Assembly (NCBI GenBank): GCA_943787595.1
Contig: CALSNA010000002.1
Span: forward strand, 124,001 to 188,000
DNA length: 64,000 nucleotides
DNA from: an uncultured Pseudomonadales bacterium
GTDB taxonomy: Bacteria > Pseudomonadota > Gammaproteobacteria > Pseudomonadales > Balneatricaceae
Direction of reading: 5' to 3'
Part shown: one piece after another, positions 1 through 10,920 of the stretch
How the letters are laid out: each line of letters opens with the position of its first letter
Numbering within the stretch: the stretch's first letter is position 1
The notes under the pieces: model-generated
Databases searched by the model: none
Told to the model about the DNA's origin: nothing
What the model saw: the letters and a program-made list of their open reading frames with translations, nothing else
Program-made: the position numbers and the translations under genes

Positions 1-2051
1 CTCTAACCTGCTTACCAGGTATTGGCCCAGCATTAGCTAACAAGCTCGCAAAGCTTGGCCTGACACAAGTACAAGACCTGCTATTTCACTTGCCCATTCG
101 CTATGAGGATCAAACTCGAATTGTAGAGATGAAGCAAGTAATGGCACCCAGTCATGGCCTAATTGATGGCAAGATTACATCTTGTGGTATTCAAGGTGGA
201 CGCCGTTCAAGCTTGATTGTAAATTTAGATGATGGAACGGGTTCTCTGAGTCTGCGTTTTTTTAACTTTAATGCCAATCAACGACGCCAATTTGATACCC
301 ACCAACGCATGCGCTGTTTCGGTGAAATCAGGACTGGGCCTAGGGGCCTGGAAATGGTGCACCCGCAATATTATTTGTATGATCGTATTTCACCACCCCT
401 GGAACAGGCACTGACACCAGTTTACCCTGCTACCGCAGGCATTAGTCAAACTCGGATGCGTCAGTTGGTTAACACTGCATTTGTCATGCTAAAAGCAGAA
501 GCTGGTGGGATTGAAGATTTACTCGAACCATTAATGGATTATCGGTATAAGCTGCCGGATCTATTGACGAGCTTGCAATGTTTACACCAGCCCAACTCAG
601 GAGAAGATACCGAATCTCTCGCTCATCATCATCACCCTGCTCGTCAACGCTTAATTATAGAAGAATTGTTGGCCCATCAACTCAGCTTATTGCAATTAAA
701 ACGACAAGACTGCTCACCAGCAGCAGTATGTGCCCCAAAGACAGACAAGGCTAATCAGTTACTGAAGCAATTGCCTTTTTCCCTTACCAGAGCTCAGGCT
801 CGGGTTTGGCAGGAACTCAGTGATGACCTTAGCAAAGCTTGCCCTATGGTGCGCATGGTACAAGGTGATGTGGGATCAGGAAAAACGATTGTTGCTGCTT
901 TAGCAACCTGCCAAGTGGTTGATGCCAGTTGCCAGGTTGCTATTCTGGCACCTACTGAAATCCTTGCGGAACAGCACTTAAATAATTTTCAGCAATGGTT
1001 AGCTCCATTGCAAATTCGACTGGTCTGGTTAGCAGGCAAACTCAAGATCAAGCCCAAACGTGAAGCCCTAGCAGCTATTGCCAATGGACAAGCACAGGTT
1101 GTTGTCGGAACCCATGCTCTATTTCAGGACAGTGTAAACTACTATAATCTGGGTTTAATTATTATTGATGAACAACATCGTTTTGGAGTTGCCCAACGTC
1201 ATGCCCTATTACAAAAAAGCAAAACTGGAACAGTGCCACACCAACTAGTAATGACAGCAACACCCATTCCACGTTCCCTAGCCATGATTGCCTATGCTGA
1301 TCTTGATCATTCAGTAATCAACGAATTGCCACCCGGACGCAAGCCAGTCAATACAGCCGTCATCAATAACCAGAAACGTGATCATATCATTGAGCGTATT
1401 GCTACCGTTTGTGCTACAGGTCGACAAGTGTACTGGGTGTGCCCACTGATAGAAACGTCAGAATTTTTGCAGTGTGAAGCAGCTGAAGCCACCGCCGTAT
1501 CACTACAACAACAATTAGTACACTTAAGGATTGGGCTGATGCACGGCCGGCTCAATAGTGCGGCCAAAGCAACCGTAATGGCCGATTTTAAAAACGGTCA
1601 TATTAACCTACTAGTGGCCACAACCATTATTGAGGTTGGCGTCGATGTAGCCAATGCTAACCTGATGGTTATTGAAAATGCTGAACGACTTGGGCTGGCC
1701 CAATTGCATCAACTGCGTGGCCGCGTTGGTCGTGGTACTGGGCAAAGTCATTGCATCTTGTTATATCAGCACCCCTTGTCCCGTTCAGGCAGAGAACGCT
1801 TATCTACCTTACGTGATTCATCAGATGGCTTTGAAATTGCCGAAAAAGATCTACAATTACGTGGTCCTGGAGAAGTACTTGGCACTCGCCAGACTGGCGC
1901 CATAATCTTGCGTATTGCAGACTTAGTGCGTGATGCACAATGGTTACCTGAAATAAAAATTTTAGCAGCTGACTGTCAAAAACAACCAAACCTTGCTGAC
2001 AAAATTATTCATCGATGGCTGGGCAATAAAAACCAGTATGGCAAAGTATAA
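1..2051 (+). CDS. recG: ATP-dependent DNA helicase RecG (5' end outside window)
   Basis: RecG reverses stalled forks and branch-migrates Holliday and D-loop junctions during recombination and repair. The frame is open from base 3, reading LTCLPGIGPALANKLAKLGL before LPIRYED, so the gene starts upstream of the window and the TTG at 90 is internal. A wedge/OB region comes first. Helicase motifs follow: Walker A GDVGSGKT near base 865, DEQH near 1160, the TATPIPR motif near 1257, and motif VI QLRGRVGRG near 1710. The C-terminal RecG signature (FEIAEKDLQLRGPGE) is intact, as is the stop. Only a few N-terminal residues are missing. No terminator hairpin is obvious after the stop. Confidence 0.97.
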   Translation, partial: LTCLPGIGPALANKLAKLGLTQVQDLLFHLPIRYEDQTRIVEMKQVMAPSHGLIDGKITSCGIQGGRRSSLIVNLDDGTGSLSLRFFNFNANQRRQFDTHQRMRCFGEIRTGPRGLEMVHPQYYLYDRISPPLEQALTPVYPATAGISQTRMRQLVNTAFVMLKAEAGGIEDLLEPLMDYRYKLPDLLTSLQCLHQPNSGEDTESLAHHHHPARQRLIIEELLAHQLSLLQLKRQDCSPAAVCAPKTDKANQLLKQLPFSLTRAQARVWQELSDDLSKACPMVRMVQGDVGSGKTIVAALATCQVVDASCQVAILAPTEILAEQHLNNFQQWLAPLQIRLVWLAGKLKIKPKREALAAIANGQAQVVVGTHALFQDSVNYYNLGLIIIDEQHRFGVAQRHALLQKSKTGTVPHQLVMTATPIPRSLAMIAYADLDHSVINELPPGRKPVNTAVINNQKRDHIIERIATVCATGRQVYWVCPLIETSEFLQCEAAEATAVSLQQQLVHLRIGLMHGRLNSAAKATVMADFKNGHINLLVATTIIEVGVDVANANLMVIENAERLGLAQLHQLRGRVGRGTGQSHCILLYQHPLSRSGRERLSTLRDSSDGFEIAEKDLQLRGPGEVLGTRQTGAIILRIADLVRDAQWLPEIKILAADCQKQPNLADKIIHRWLGNKNQYGKV

Positions 2052-3369
<1,318 letters not shown>

Positions 3370-3483
3370 TCGTAGAAAAAAGTTCTCAATTTGAGCCAGA
3401 CTGCTTACAATAAGTAACCTACTAAAGCAGGTCTCCAACCTGTGTATTGCGTAATAAACTAACAATAATAAAAGAGGTAATTT

Positions 3484-4122
3484 ATGGATGTATTAAACTT
3501 TCTGTTTCGTTGGGCACATTTGTTATTTGGCATTACTTGGATTGGCTTATTGTACTATTTTAATTTTGTCCAAGGAGGCTACTTTAAGCAAGCTAGTCCT
3601 GCGGCCCTAGCTGATGCTAAAGCCAAGTTGGCTCCAAGTGCACTGTGGTGGTTCCGCTGGGGTGCTATGGCAACATTTTTGACTGGGGTAATATTATTGA
3701 TCGGTATGCACCATGGTCTACGACTGAATAATTACATTGTTATTGGTTCTACTCTGGGAACATTGATGTTCCTGAATGTCTGGTTGGTCATCTGGCCTAA
3801 CCAGAAAGTCGCCTTGGGTTTGGTGGCAGGAGATGGTGCTACAGCAGGTGCTAAGGCATTGTTGGCCTCTCGCACCAACACTTTGTTTTCAGCTCCTATG
3901 GCGTATTGCATGCTGTACTCAGCACACCCAGTGTCAACAGGTTACCAAAGTGTGTATACCGACAGTGGATTCCAATCTTTGCTGATTCCTTTGATTGTTA
4001 TTGCGTTACTAGAGATCAATGCTCTTAAAGGCAAGCAAGGCCCTCTGACCTCTGTTAAAGGTGTGATTATCAGCTCAATAGCTTTAACTGCAGTCCTAGT
4101 TGGTATAGTTGAAATATTGTAG
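3484..4122 (+). CDS. PuuD-like (urate hydroxylase N-terminal domain) integral membrane protein, short form
   Basis: The 212-residue protein has about six hydrophobic segments. Its N-terminus (FRWAHLLFGITWIGLLYYFN) is characteristic of the membrane domain of PuuD-type urate hydroxylases (DUF989). Classical PuuD proteins are about twice this length and carry a C-terminal cytochrome c domain. No CxxCH appears here or in the following bases, so this is the stand-alone short form. No purine-catabolism gene lies nearby, so urate oxidation cannot be inferred. A better reading is an uncharacterised inner-membrane, possibly haem-associated protein. It has a good Shine-Dalgarno (AGAGG) before the ATG and converges on the FKBP gene across a strong inverted repeat. 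Confidence 0.75.
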   Translation: MDVLNFLFRWAHLLFGITWIGLLYYFNFVQGGYFKQASPAALADAKAKLAPSALWWFRWGAMATFLTGVILLIGMHHGLRLNNYIVIGSTLGTLMFLNVWLVIWPNQKVALGLVAGDGATAGAKALLASRTNTLFSAPMAYCMLYSAHPVSTGYQSVYTDSGFQSLLIPLIVIALLEINALKGKQGPLTSVKGVIISSIALTAVLVGIVEIL

Positions 4123-4147
4123 CTGAAGTTGAATTCCTGATTTTTTT

Positions 4148-4188
4148 GGAGGCTACACTGAAAATCCATGTTATTCAGTGTAGCCTCC
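4148..4188. terminator. Inverted repeat between convergent genes, terminator-like
   Basis: Perfect 15-bp arms GGAGGCTACACTGAA (4148-4162) and TTCAGTGTAGCCTCC (4174-4188) flank an 11-base loop. It sits between the convergent puuD-like and FKBP genes. Seven T lie immediately before the left arm on the plus strand. Neither transcript has a canonical U-tract after the stem, so it may act as a bidirectional stabiliser or an atypical terminator. Confidence 0.6.
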
Positions 4189-4203
4189 TGATTTAAGTTA
4201 GTC

Positions 4204-4881
4204 CTAATCACCAACCTTAAGTAATTCAACCTTAAAAACAAGAGCACTGTTGGCACCAATAATTTCACCAGCACCACGAGTGCCATAAGCCAAGTCAGGG
4301 TGGATGTAAAACTCATATACAGCGCCTTCCTGCATCAACTGCAAACCCTCGGTCCAACCAGGAATAACACCATTAAGCGTAAAACTAGCTGGCTTGCCAC
4401 GACTATAGGAACTGTCGAATTCCACGCCATTAATTAAGGTGCCACGGTAGTGCACGGTAACCTTATCTGTTGATTCGGGAGAATTGCCTGAACCCGCCTT
4501 GATAACTTTATATTGCAGACCAGAAAGGGTAGACTTAATCCCATCTTGTTGTGACACTTGAACCAAGAAAGCTTCACTTTCGGTCAGGTTTTCAGCCGCT
4601 ATAGCATCAGCACGTTTTTGTTGATATTGCTGTACTTCTTGACTAGCATCAGTGATATTAATCTGAGTCTTTTTGCCTAGATAAGCTGCTGCAAAACCAG
4701 CATTAAAAGCATCCTGATCAATCTGTTCAAAGTCTCCTGCCAACTGATTGGCTAACAGAATACCTAAACTATAACTGACTCGCTGGTCAGTGGTTATTAA
4801 CTCAACGCTGGCTGATGCAACAGACATTACGTTAAAGCCTAACAAACCAGTTAGCACCAATTGAGCAAGCAGTTTTTTCAT
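4204..4881 (-). CDS. FKBP-type peptidyl-prolyl isomerase (Mip/FklB/FkpA-like), exported
   Basis: Catalyses cis-trans isomerisation of proline peptide bonds, likely in the periplasm. The 225 residues show an N-terminal signal peptide (MKKLLAQLVLTGLLGF, cleavage after an Ala-Ser-Ala region). An N-terminal dimerisation domain follows with the family start SYSLGILLANQLAGD. The FKBP domain is at about residues 120-220 with VTVHYRGTLINGVEFDSSY, VIPGWTEGLQLM and LAYGTRGAGEIIGANSALVF. The start has AAGGAA upstream. Domain order matches the Mip/FkpA group; the exact orthologue is not certain. Confidence 0.9.
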   Translation of the reverse strand: MKKLLAQLVLTGLLGFNVMSVASASVELITTDQRVSYSLGILLANQLAGDFEQIDQDAFNAGFAAAYLGKKTQINITDASQEVQQYQQKRADAIAAENLTESEAFLVQVSQQDGIKSTLSGLQYKVIKAGSGNSPESTDKVTVHYRGTLINGVEFDSSYSRGKPASFTLNGVIPGWTEGLQLMQEGAVYEFYIHPDLAYGTRGAGEIIGANSALVFKVELLKVGD

Positions 4882-5130
4882 AAAAATTCCTTATACGTAA
4901 TGGACTAATATTGGCTTTAGTGCCAATAAAGCGACAGATATAACAGAATTTTTCAGTAATAGAAAGAGTTGTTTAAATCTGTTCTGGATGAACAGGCATT
5001 AGTTATGCATGTTTTCCTCATTTATTACTTGCTGCAGTGAGCACATGATTTTTTGACCTGATTTGGGCAATACTTAACCTTAATCAATATGTGAGAAATA
5101 TCATGCATTCTGCTGAAACAAGGCAAATAT

Positions 5131-5139
5131 TGATATAAT
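5131..5139 (+). promoter_or_regulatory. Extended -10 promoter of yheS
   Basis: TGATATAAT is a perfect extended -10 element, with no good -35 hexamer 16-18 bases upstream. Transcription should start near 5146, only about nine bases before the yheS ATG. No Shine-Dalgarno is visible, so the message may be almost leaderless. Confidence 0.55.
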
Positions 5140-5154
5140 ACCCATATACCTATC

Positions 5155-7035
5155 ATGATACGTTTAATTAATTTGAGTTTACAGTGCGGTGGTAAACCGT
5201 TGCTAAAACAAGCTAACTTAACCCTGAACAAAGGCCAACATATTGGTTTAGTAGGGCGTAATGGTGTCGGTAAAACCAGCTTATTTCACTTATTGACAGG
5301 CAATTTACTACCTGATGCAGGTCAGTTACAACGACCATCAAAATTACGCATTGCTCACATGTCCCAAGAAATCAGCAATGTAAGTGGTGGTGCCATAGAC
5401 CATGTGCTTGACGGTGATATTCATCTACGTTGTATTGAAGCTGAGATTAACGCTGCACATAGCAGTAATGATGGCCAAATGATGGCCCATGCCTACCAAC
5501 GATATGAACAGCATGGTGGCTACACTGCATTATACCGAGCCCAAAAATTACTGTTAGGGCTCGGTTTTGATCAATCCCAGTGGACGTTACCAGTAGCAAC
5601 TTTTTCTGGCGGGTGGCGGGTAAGGCTTAACTTAGCACGGACACTGATGTATCCGTCCGATCTGCTGATGTTGGATGAGCCTACCAACCATTTGGATCTA
5701 GATGCCATAGTATGGCTGGAGCATTGGCTGCAGCAATATGATGGGACACTACTATTGATTTCTCATGATCGGGATTTTCTTAATCAGGTAGTGAGACACA
5801 TTGTACACCTAGACCAACTGAACCTGAAAACTTACCAAGGCAATTATTGTGCATTTGAACGCCAACGAACTAAATACATGGCACAGCAACAAGCAATGCA
5901 TGACAAGCAACAAGCAACTGTGGCCCATATTGAAAGCTATATTCACCGTTTTAGGGCCAAAGCCAGTAAAGCCAAGCAAGCCCAGAGCCGTATTAAGGCA
6001 TTGCAACGGTTAGCAGTCATAGCACCCGCCTATGCTGATTCGCCCTATCATTTTAGGTTTATGGATGCCCCCCGGACCAACACCAATCTACTGCGCCTGG
6101 AGCAAGCTAGACTTGGTTACCCGACCCATTTACTGAATGCCGATATTAGCCTGCTAAACGATTGTCGCTACGGTCTATTAGGTGCCAACGGTTCAGGCAA
6201 ATCAACTTTGATGAAAACTCTGGTGGGTGATTTACCCCTATTAGCAGGTCAGCTATATCGTGGTGAACATCTGCGTATCGGTTATTTTGCCCAACACCAG
6301 CTAGAAGCTCTAGATACAAAGGCTGACGCCATGCTACACCTAAGACGCCTAGCACCAGAGTCCAGCGAACAGAAAATTAGAAACTTTCTGGGCCGTTTTG
6401 GTTGGAGTGGTGAAGAAGTATTTGCACCGGTAAGCCATTTTTCAGGTGGTGAAAAAGTTCGCCTGGCCCTAGCCCTGATTGCTTGGCAACACCCTAACCT
6501 ACTGTTACTGGATGAACCGACTAATCACCTTGATATGGAAGCCCGCCATGCACTAATTGAGGCGCTGCAAGAATACCAAGGGGCACTGGTAATCATTTCC
6601 CATGACCGTCATTTACTGCATCAGGTGGTAGATCACTATTGGCTGGTAGCTGACGGTAGAGTGTGTGAATTTGATGGTGACCTGGAAACATACCAAGCTG
6701 GACTGACCCACCGCCAACAGCCATCCATACAACAGCAGTCGCCACCTCCACAGCGCCAGCAGGAGAAGCGCGAACAAGCTATTCGGAGGAAGCGGTTAAG
6801 TCCATATAAGCGTCAGTTAGCTACGCTGGAGCAAGAACTAGAGTCAGTAGAACTGCAACTGGACCAGATTGAACAACGTTTAACCCATGTCGATTTATAC
6901 CAACCAGACAATAAACAAAATCTACGGAAACTATTGCAGCAACAAATGCAGTGCAACTGCATTAAGGCTGAATTAGAAGAACAGTGGTTACAGCAGCAGG
7001 AGAGTCTAGAAATACTGGAACAACAGGATAACTGA
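5155..7035 (+). CDS. yheS: ABC-F family ATPase YheS
   Basis: Soluble duplicated ABC ATPase of the ribosome-associated ABC-F family, with no membrane segments. The 626 residues are close to the usual YheS length (about 637). The first ATPase has Walker A GRNGVGKTS, signature FSGGWR and Walker B LLMLDEPTNHLD. The linker has the ABC-F helical stretch with RAKASKAKQAQSRIK. The second ATPase has GANGSGKST, FSGGEK and LLLLDEPTNHLD. The C-terminal third is Gln/Glu-rich and predicted coiled coil (about 540-620). Expressed from an extended -10 promoter very close to the ATG. Confidence 0.93.
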   Translation: MIRLINLSLQCGGKPLLKQANLTLNKGQHIGLVGRNGVGKTSLFHLLTGNLLPDAGQLQRPSKLRIAHMSQEISNVSGGAIDHVLDGDIHLRCIEAEINAAHSSNDGQMMAHAYQRYEQHGGYTALYRAQKLLLGLGFDQSQWTLPVATFSGGWRVRLNLARTLMYPSDLLMLDEPTNHLDLDAIVWLEHWLQQYDGTLLLISHDRDFLNQVVRHIVHLDQLNLKTYQGNYCAFERQRTKYMAQQQAMHDKQQATVAHIESYIHRFRAKASKAKQAQSRIKALQRLAVIAPAYADSPYHFRFMDAPRTNTNLLRLEQARLGYPTHLLNADISLLNDCRYGLLGANGSGKSTLMKTLVGDLPLLAGQLYRGEHLRIGYFAQHQLEALDTKADAMLHLRRLAPESSEQKIRNFLGRFGWSGEEVFAPVSHFSGGEKVRLALALIAWQHPNLLLLDEPTNHLDMEARHALIEALQEYQGALVIISHDRHLLHQVVDHYWLVADGRVCEFDGDLETYQAGLTHRQQPSIQQQSPPPQRQQEKREQAIRRKRLSPYKRQLATLEQELESVELQLDQIEQRLTHVDLYQPDNKQNLRKLLQQQMQCNCIKAELEEQWLQQQESLEILEQQDN

Positions 7036-7056
7036 TTTATATCAAATATTGGGGTT

Positions 7057-7084
7057 TTGCCTATAACCAGGGCAACGTTACAAT
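7057..7084 (+). promoter_or_regulatory. Putative sigma70 promoter of hemB
   Basis: TTGCCT (7057-7062) and TACAAT (7079-7084) are separated by 16 bases. They lie about 70 bases upstream of the hemB GTG in the short gap after yheS. Match quality is 4/6 and 5/6. Confidence 0.4.
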
Positions 7085-7138
7085 ATGGGATAAGATCAGC
7101 GCTGGTCATACCACTACCACCAACACTGTAACATGTAG

Positions 7139-8158
<1,020 letters not shown>

Positions 8159-8280
8159 TCCATCTCCTCTAAGCTTTACCTTTTGACGCATTAGATGAAT
8201 GAAGCAACGTTGGATATCCTTAAAAATTTCATATGTTATATCCCAAATCAGTATGCCACTGCCGATATTTAGGTTAAATT

Positions 8281-9657
8281 ATGGCCAAAGCAAAGACAGC
8301 TTACGTTTGTAACCACTGCGGCGCTGATTTCACCAAGTGGCAAGGCCAATGCAATGAGTGCAATAGCTGGAATACCCTGAGCGAAATTCGGCTAGGCTCA
8401 GCACACAATAGGCCTGCCATAAATGAGAGCAGTTATGCCGGCATAACCCGTGAACTACAGGAGTTATGCCAAGTGGATCTGGCACAAATGCCACGATTTA
8501 GCACAGGCATGGCAGAACTAAACCGGGTGCTGGGGGGAGGACTGGTACCTGGTTCTGCCATCCTGCTAGGTGGACACCCAGGTGCTGGTAAAAGCACACT
8601 ACTGTTACAGTTAATGTGTCATCTGGCCCAACAAATGAAAGCAATCTATGTCACTGGAGAAGAATCGCTACAACAGGTTGCACTCAGGGCCAACCGACTG
8701 CAATTACCCACCACAAATCTGCAAATGCTAGCAGAAACCGATGTTGACAGCATCCTGACTATTATGGCTCATCTTAAGCCCAGAATATTAGTGGTGGATT
8801 CCATTCAAGTCATGCATCTAGAGGATATTAGTTCAGCTCCAGGCAGCGTCTCTCAGGTGCGTGAAAGCGCTGCCAGGCTGGTGCGATTTGCCAAGCAAAC
8901 CCACACTGTATTACTTTTAGTAGGCCATGTGACCAAAGATGGAAGCCTAGCCGGACCTAAAGTTCTGGAACACATGATTGATTGCTCACTGTTGCTTGAG
9001 GGGGATCATGATAGTCGCTATCGGACCTTGCGAGGGCACAAAAACCGCTTTGGTGCGGTTAATGAATTGGGTGTTTTCGCTATGCTTGAAACTGGTCTCA
9101 AGGAAGTGCGTAATCCTAGTTCAATTTTTCTTTCCCAGGCACAACAACCTGCTGCCGGTAGCTTAGTGATGGTGATTTGGGAAGGAACACGCCCCCTCCT
9201 AGTGGAATTACAGGCTCTAGTTGATGACAGTCATTTCAGCCAGCCCAGACGTGTATCTATTGGACTGGATCAAAATCGCCTGGCTATGCTATTGGCAGTA
9301 TTACACCGGCATGGTGGCCTGCGCACCGCAGACCAGGATGTATTTGTCAATGTAGTCGGTGGGGTCCGAGTAGCTGAAACCAGTGCTGATCTGGCTATAC
9401 TTCTGGCCATTGTTTCAAGCCTCAAAAATAAAACCTTGAGCCAAGAACTGGTCGTATTTGGCGAGGTGGGATTATCTGGTGAAATTCGGCCAGTACCAAG
9501 TGGCCAAGAGCGTATTCGTGAAGCTGCCAAACATGGTTTTAAGCGAGCCATTGTACCAACTGCAAATAGCCCTAAGAACAACTGCAAGGACAGACTGACA
9601 GGAATAGATGTTGTGGGCGTTAATCATTTACAGCAAGCGCTTGAGGCATTGTGTTAA
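8281..9657 (+). CDS. radA: DNA repair protein RadA (Sms)
   Basis: RecA-related ATPase that extends branch migration in homologous recombination. The 458 residues show an N-terminal zinc finger (VCNHCGADF...CNECNSW, about 9-31), Walker A GHPGAGKST, Walker B ILVVDSIQ, the diagnostic KNRFG motif in HKNRFGAVNELG, and a C-terminal Lon-protease-like domain with FGEVGLSGEIRPV. It starts at an ATG with AGG upstream and is convergent with pdxA. Complete. Confidence 0.97.
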   Translation: MAKAKTAYVCNHCGADFTKWQGQCNECNSWNTLSEIRLGSAHNRPAINESSYAGITRELQELCQVDLAQMPRFSTGMAELNRVLGGGLVPGSAILLGGHPGAGKSTLLLQLMCHLAQQMKAIYVTGEESLQQVALRANRLQLPTTNLQMLAETDVDSILTIMAHLKPRILVVDSIQVMHLEDISSAPGSVSQVRESAARLVRFAKQTHTVLLLVGHVTKDGSLAGPKVLEHMIDCSLLLEGDHDSRYRTLRGHKNRFGAVNELGVFAMLETGLKEVRNPSSIFLSQAQQPAAGSLVMVIWEGTRPLLVELQALVDDSHFSQPRRVSIGLDQNRLAMLLAVLHRHGGLRTADQDVFVNVVGGVRVAETSADLAILLAIVSSLKNKTLSQELVVFGEVGLSGEIRPVPSGQERIREAAKHGFKRAIVPTANSPKNNCKDRLTGIDVVGVNHLQQALEALC

Positions 9658-9757
9658 CCCAATAAAACCAGACCTGAAGTGTTGCCCAGAGGCTTATTCT
9701 ATTACGCACACTGCACTGATTGTGAAGCCAGCCTAAATTTAAACTTAATAGACTGAA

Positions 9758-10729
9758 TTACCCCAGATTTTGAGCCATGATAACTGCCTGTATCAGACTG
9801 CTAGCCTCAGCTTTGCCACTACCAGCTAGATCAAGGGCTGTGCCATGATCAACTGAAGTACGAATAATGGGCAAGCCTAGGGTAACATTGACTGCTGAGC
9901 CAAAACCATTGAATTTTAATACAGGTAAACCCTGGTCATGGTACATAGCTAATACGACATCAGCATGCAGTATGTATTGACTGGTAAACAGAGTGTCAGC
10001 GGGCAACGGGCCTGTCAACTGCATGCCCTGAGAACGCAGTTGGTTTAAAATAGGAATAATAATTTCTGCTTCTTCATGGCCCAGATGTCCACCTTCTCCA
10101 GCATGAGGATTCAGGCCACATATCAAGATATGAGGGTGTTTAATCTTAAAGCATTGCGCCAACTGTTGATGCAGAATTTCTAGCACCCGTCTGAGTCTAT
10201 CTGGCGTAATTGCTTGGGCTACTTCGCGAAGTGGCAAGTGTGTTGTGGCAAGAGCAACCCGCAGTTGGGGCGTTGCTAACAGCATCACCACCTGATCACT
10301 ACCACAACGGTTTTGGAGGTATTCGGTATGACCACTAAAACGGATACCAGCATCGTTAATAATACCTTTATGCACTGGGGCTGTGATCATGGCACTAGCA
10401 CGCCCCTGCAGGCAAGTATCACAAGCCAGATTGAGGGTATCCAGCACGTAAGCGCTATTAGATGGGTTTAATTGGCCTGATTTGCAGTCAGCACGCAACG
10501 GTACATGCCATACGTTTAGCTGTCTGGGCATGGTAACACTGGGTGAAATAGTTGGATTCCATATGACAATATCAATATCTAACCCTAAATGCTTAGCTCG
10601 GGTTGCAAGCATGTTGGCATCGGCTATGACAACCAATTCATCAGTCCAAATTTTGGTAGCCAGTTGTAAACAAATATCCGGACCAATACCTGCTGGTTCT
10701 CCAGCTGTAATCAGCAAACGCTGCGTCAT
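9758..10729 (-). CDS. pdxA: 4-hydroxythreonine-4-phosphate dehydrogenase
   Basis: Acts with PdxJ (encoded at 42.4-43.1 kb) in pyridoxal 5'-phosphate synthesis by the DXP-dependent route. The start was set at the ATG giving MTQRLLITAGEPAGIGPD, the normal family N-terminus, with GGAGGAGG upstream; an upstream in-frame TTG would add eight unlikely residues. Motifs are GEPAGIGPD, the metal-binding His in SGHTEYL, GLNPHAGEGGHLG, and YHDQGLPVLK near the C-terminus. It is the third gene of lptD-surA-pdxA. The usual following genes rsmA-apaG-apaH are absent; radA converges instead. Confidence 0.95.
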   Translation of the reverse strand: MTQRLLITAGEPAGIGPDICLQLATKIWTDELVVIADANMLATRAKHLGLDIDIVIWNPTISPSVTMPRQLNVWHVPLRADCKSGQLNPSNSAYVLDTLNLACDTCLQGRASAMITAPVHKGIINDAGIRFSGHTEYLQNRCGSDQVVMLLATPQLRVALATTHLPLREVAQAITPDRLRRVLEILHQQLAQCFKIKHPHILICGLNPHAGEGGHLGHEEAEIIIPILNQLRSQGMQLTGPLPADTLFTSQYILHADVVLAMYHDQGLPVLKFNGFGSAVNVTLGLPIIRTSVDHGTALDLAGSGKAEASSLIQAVIMAQNLG

Positions 10730-10920
10730 GTTGCTATATAGCCTCCTCCACAATCTAATTTTACCAAAACAAAGTAGTGGTCAATTAAATTAAAAAAATC
10801 ACGAATTTTACCCATACAAAGAAGCTTACTGAGACAAATCCTGGTGCAACTTTGCTGAGCTTTGGATAGTCACTATTTATGCCTCACTTAATGTTGATGA
10901 GGCAAATTGGTAAGTACTGA

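Noticed and set aside
1382-1989. Other-frame ORFs inside recG
   Set aside because: Shadows of the RecG coding sequence; same for similar frames inside other genes.
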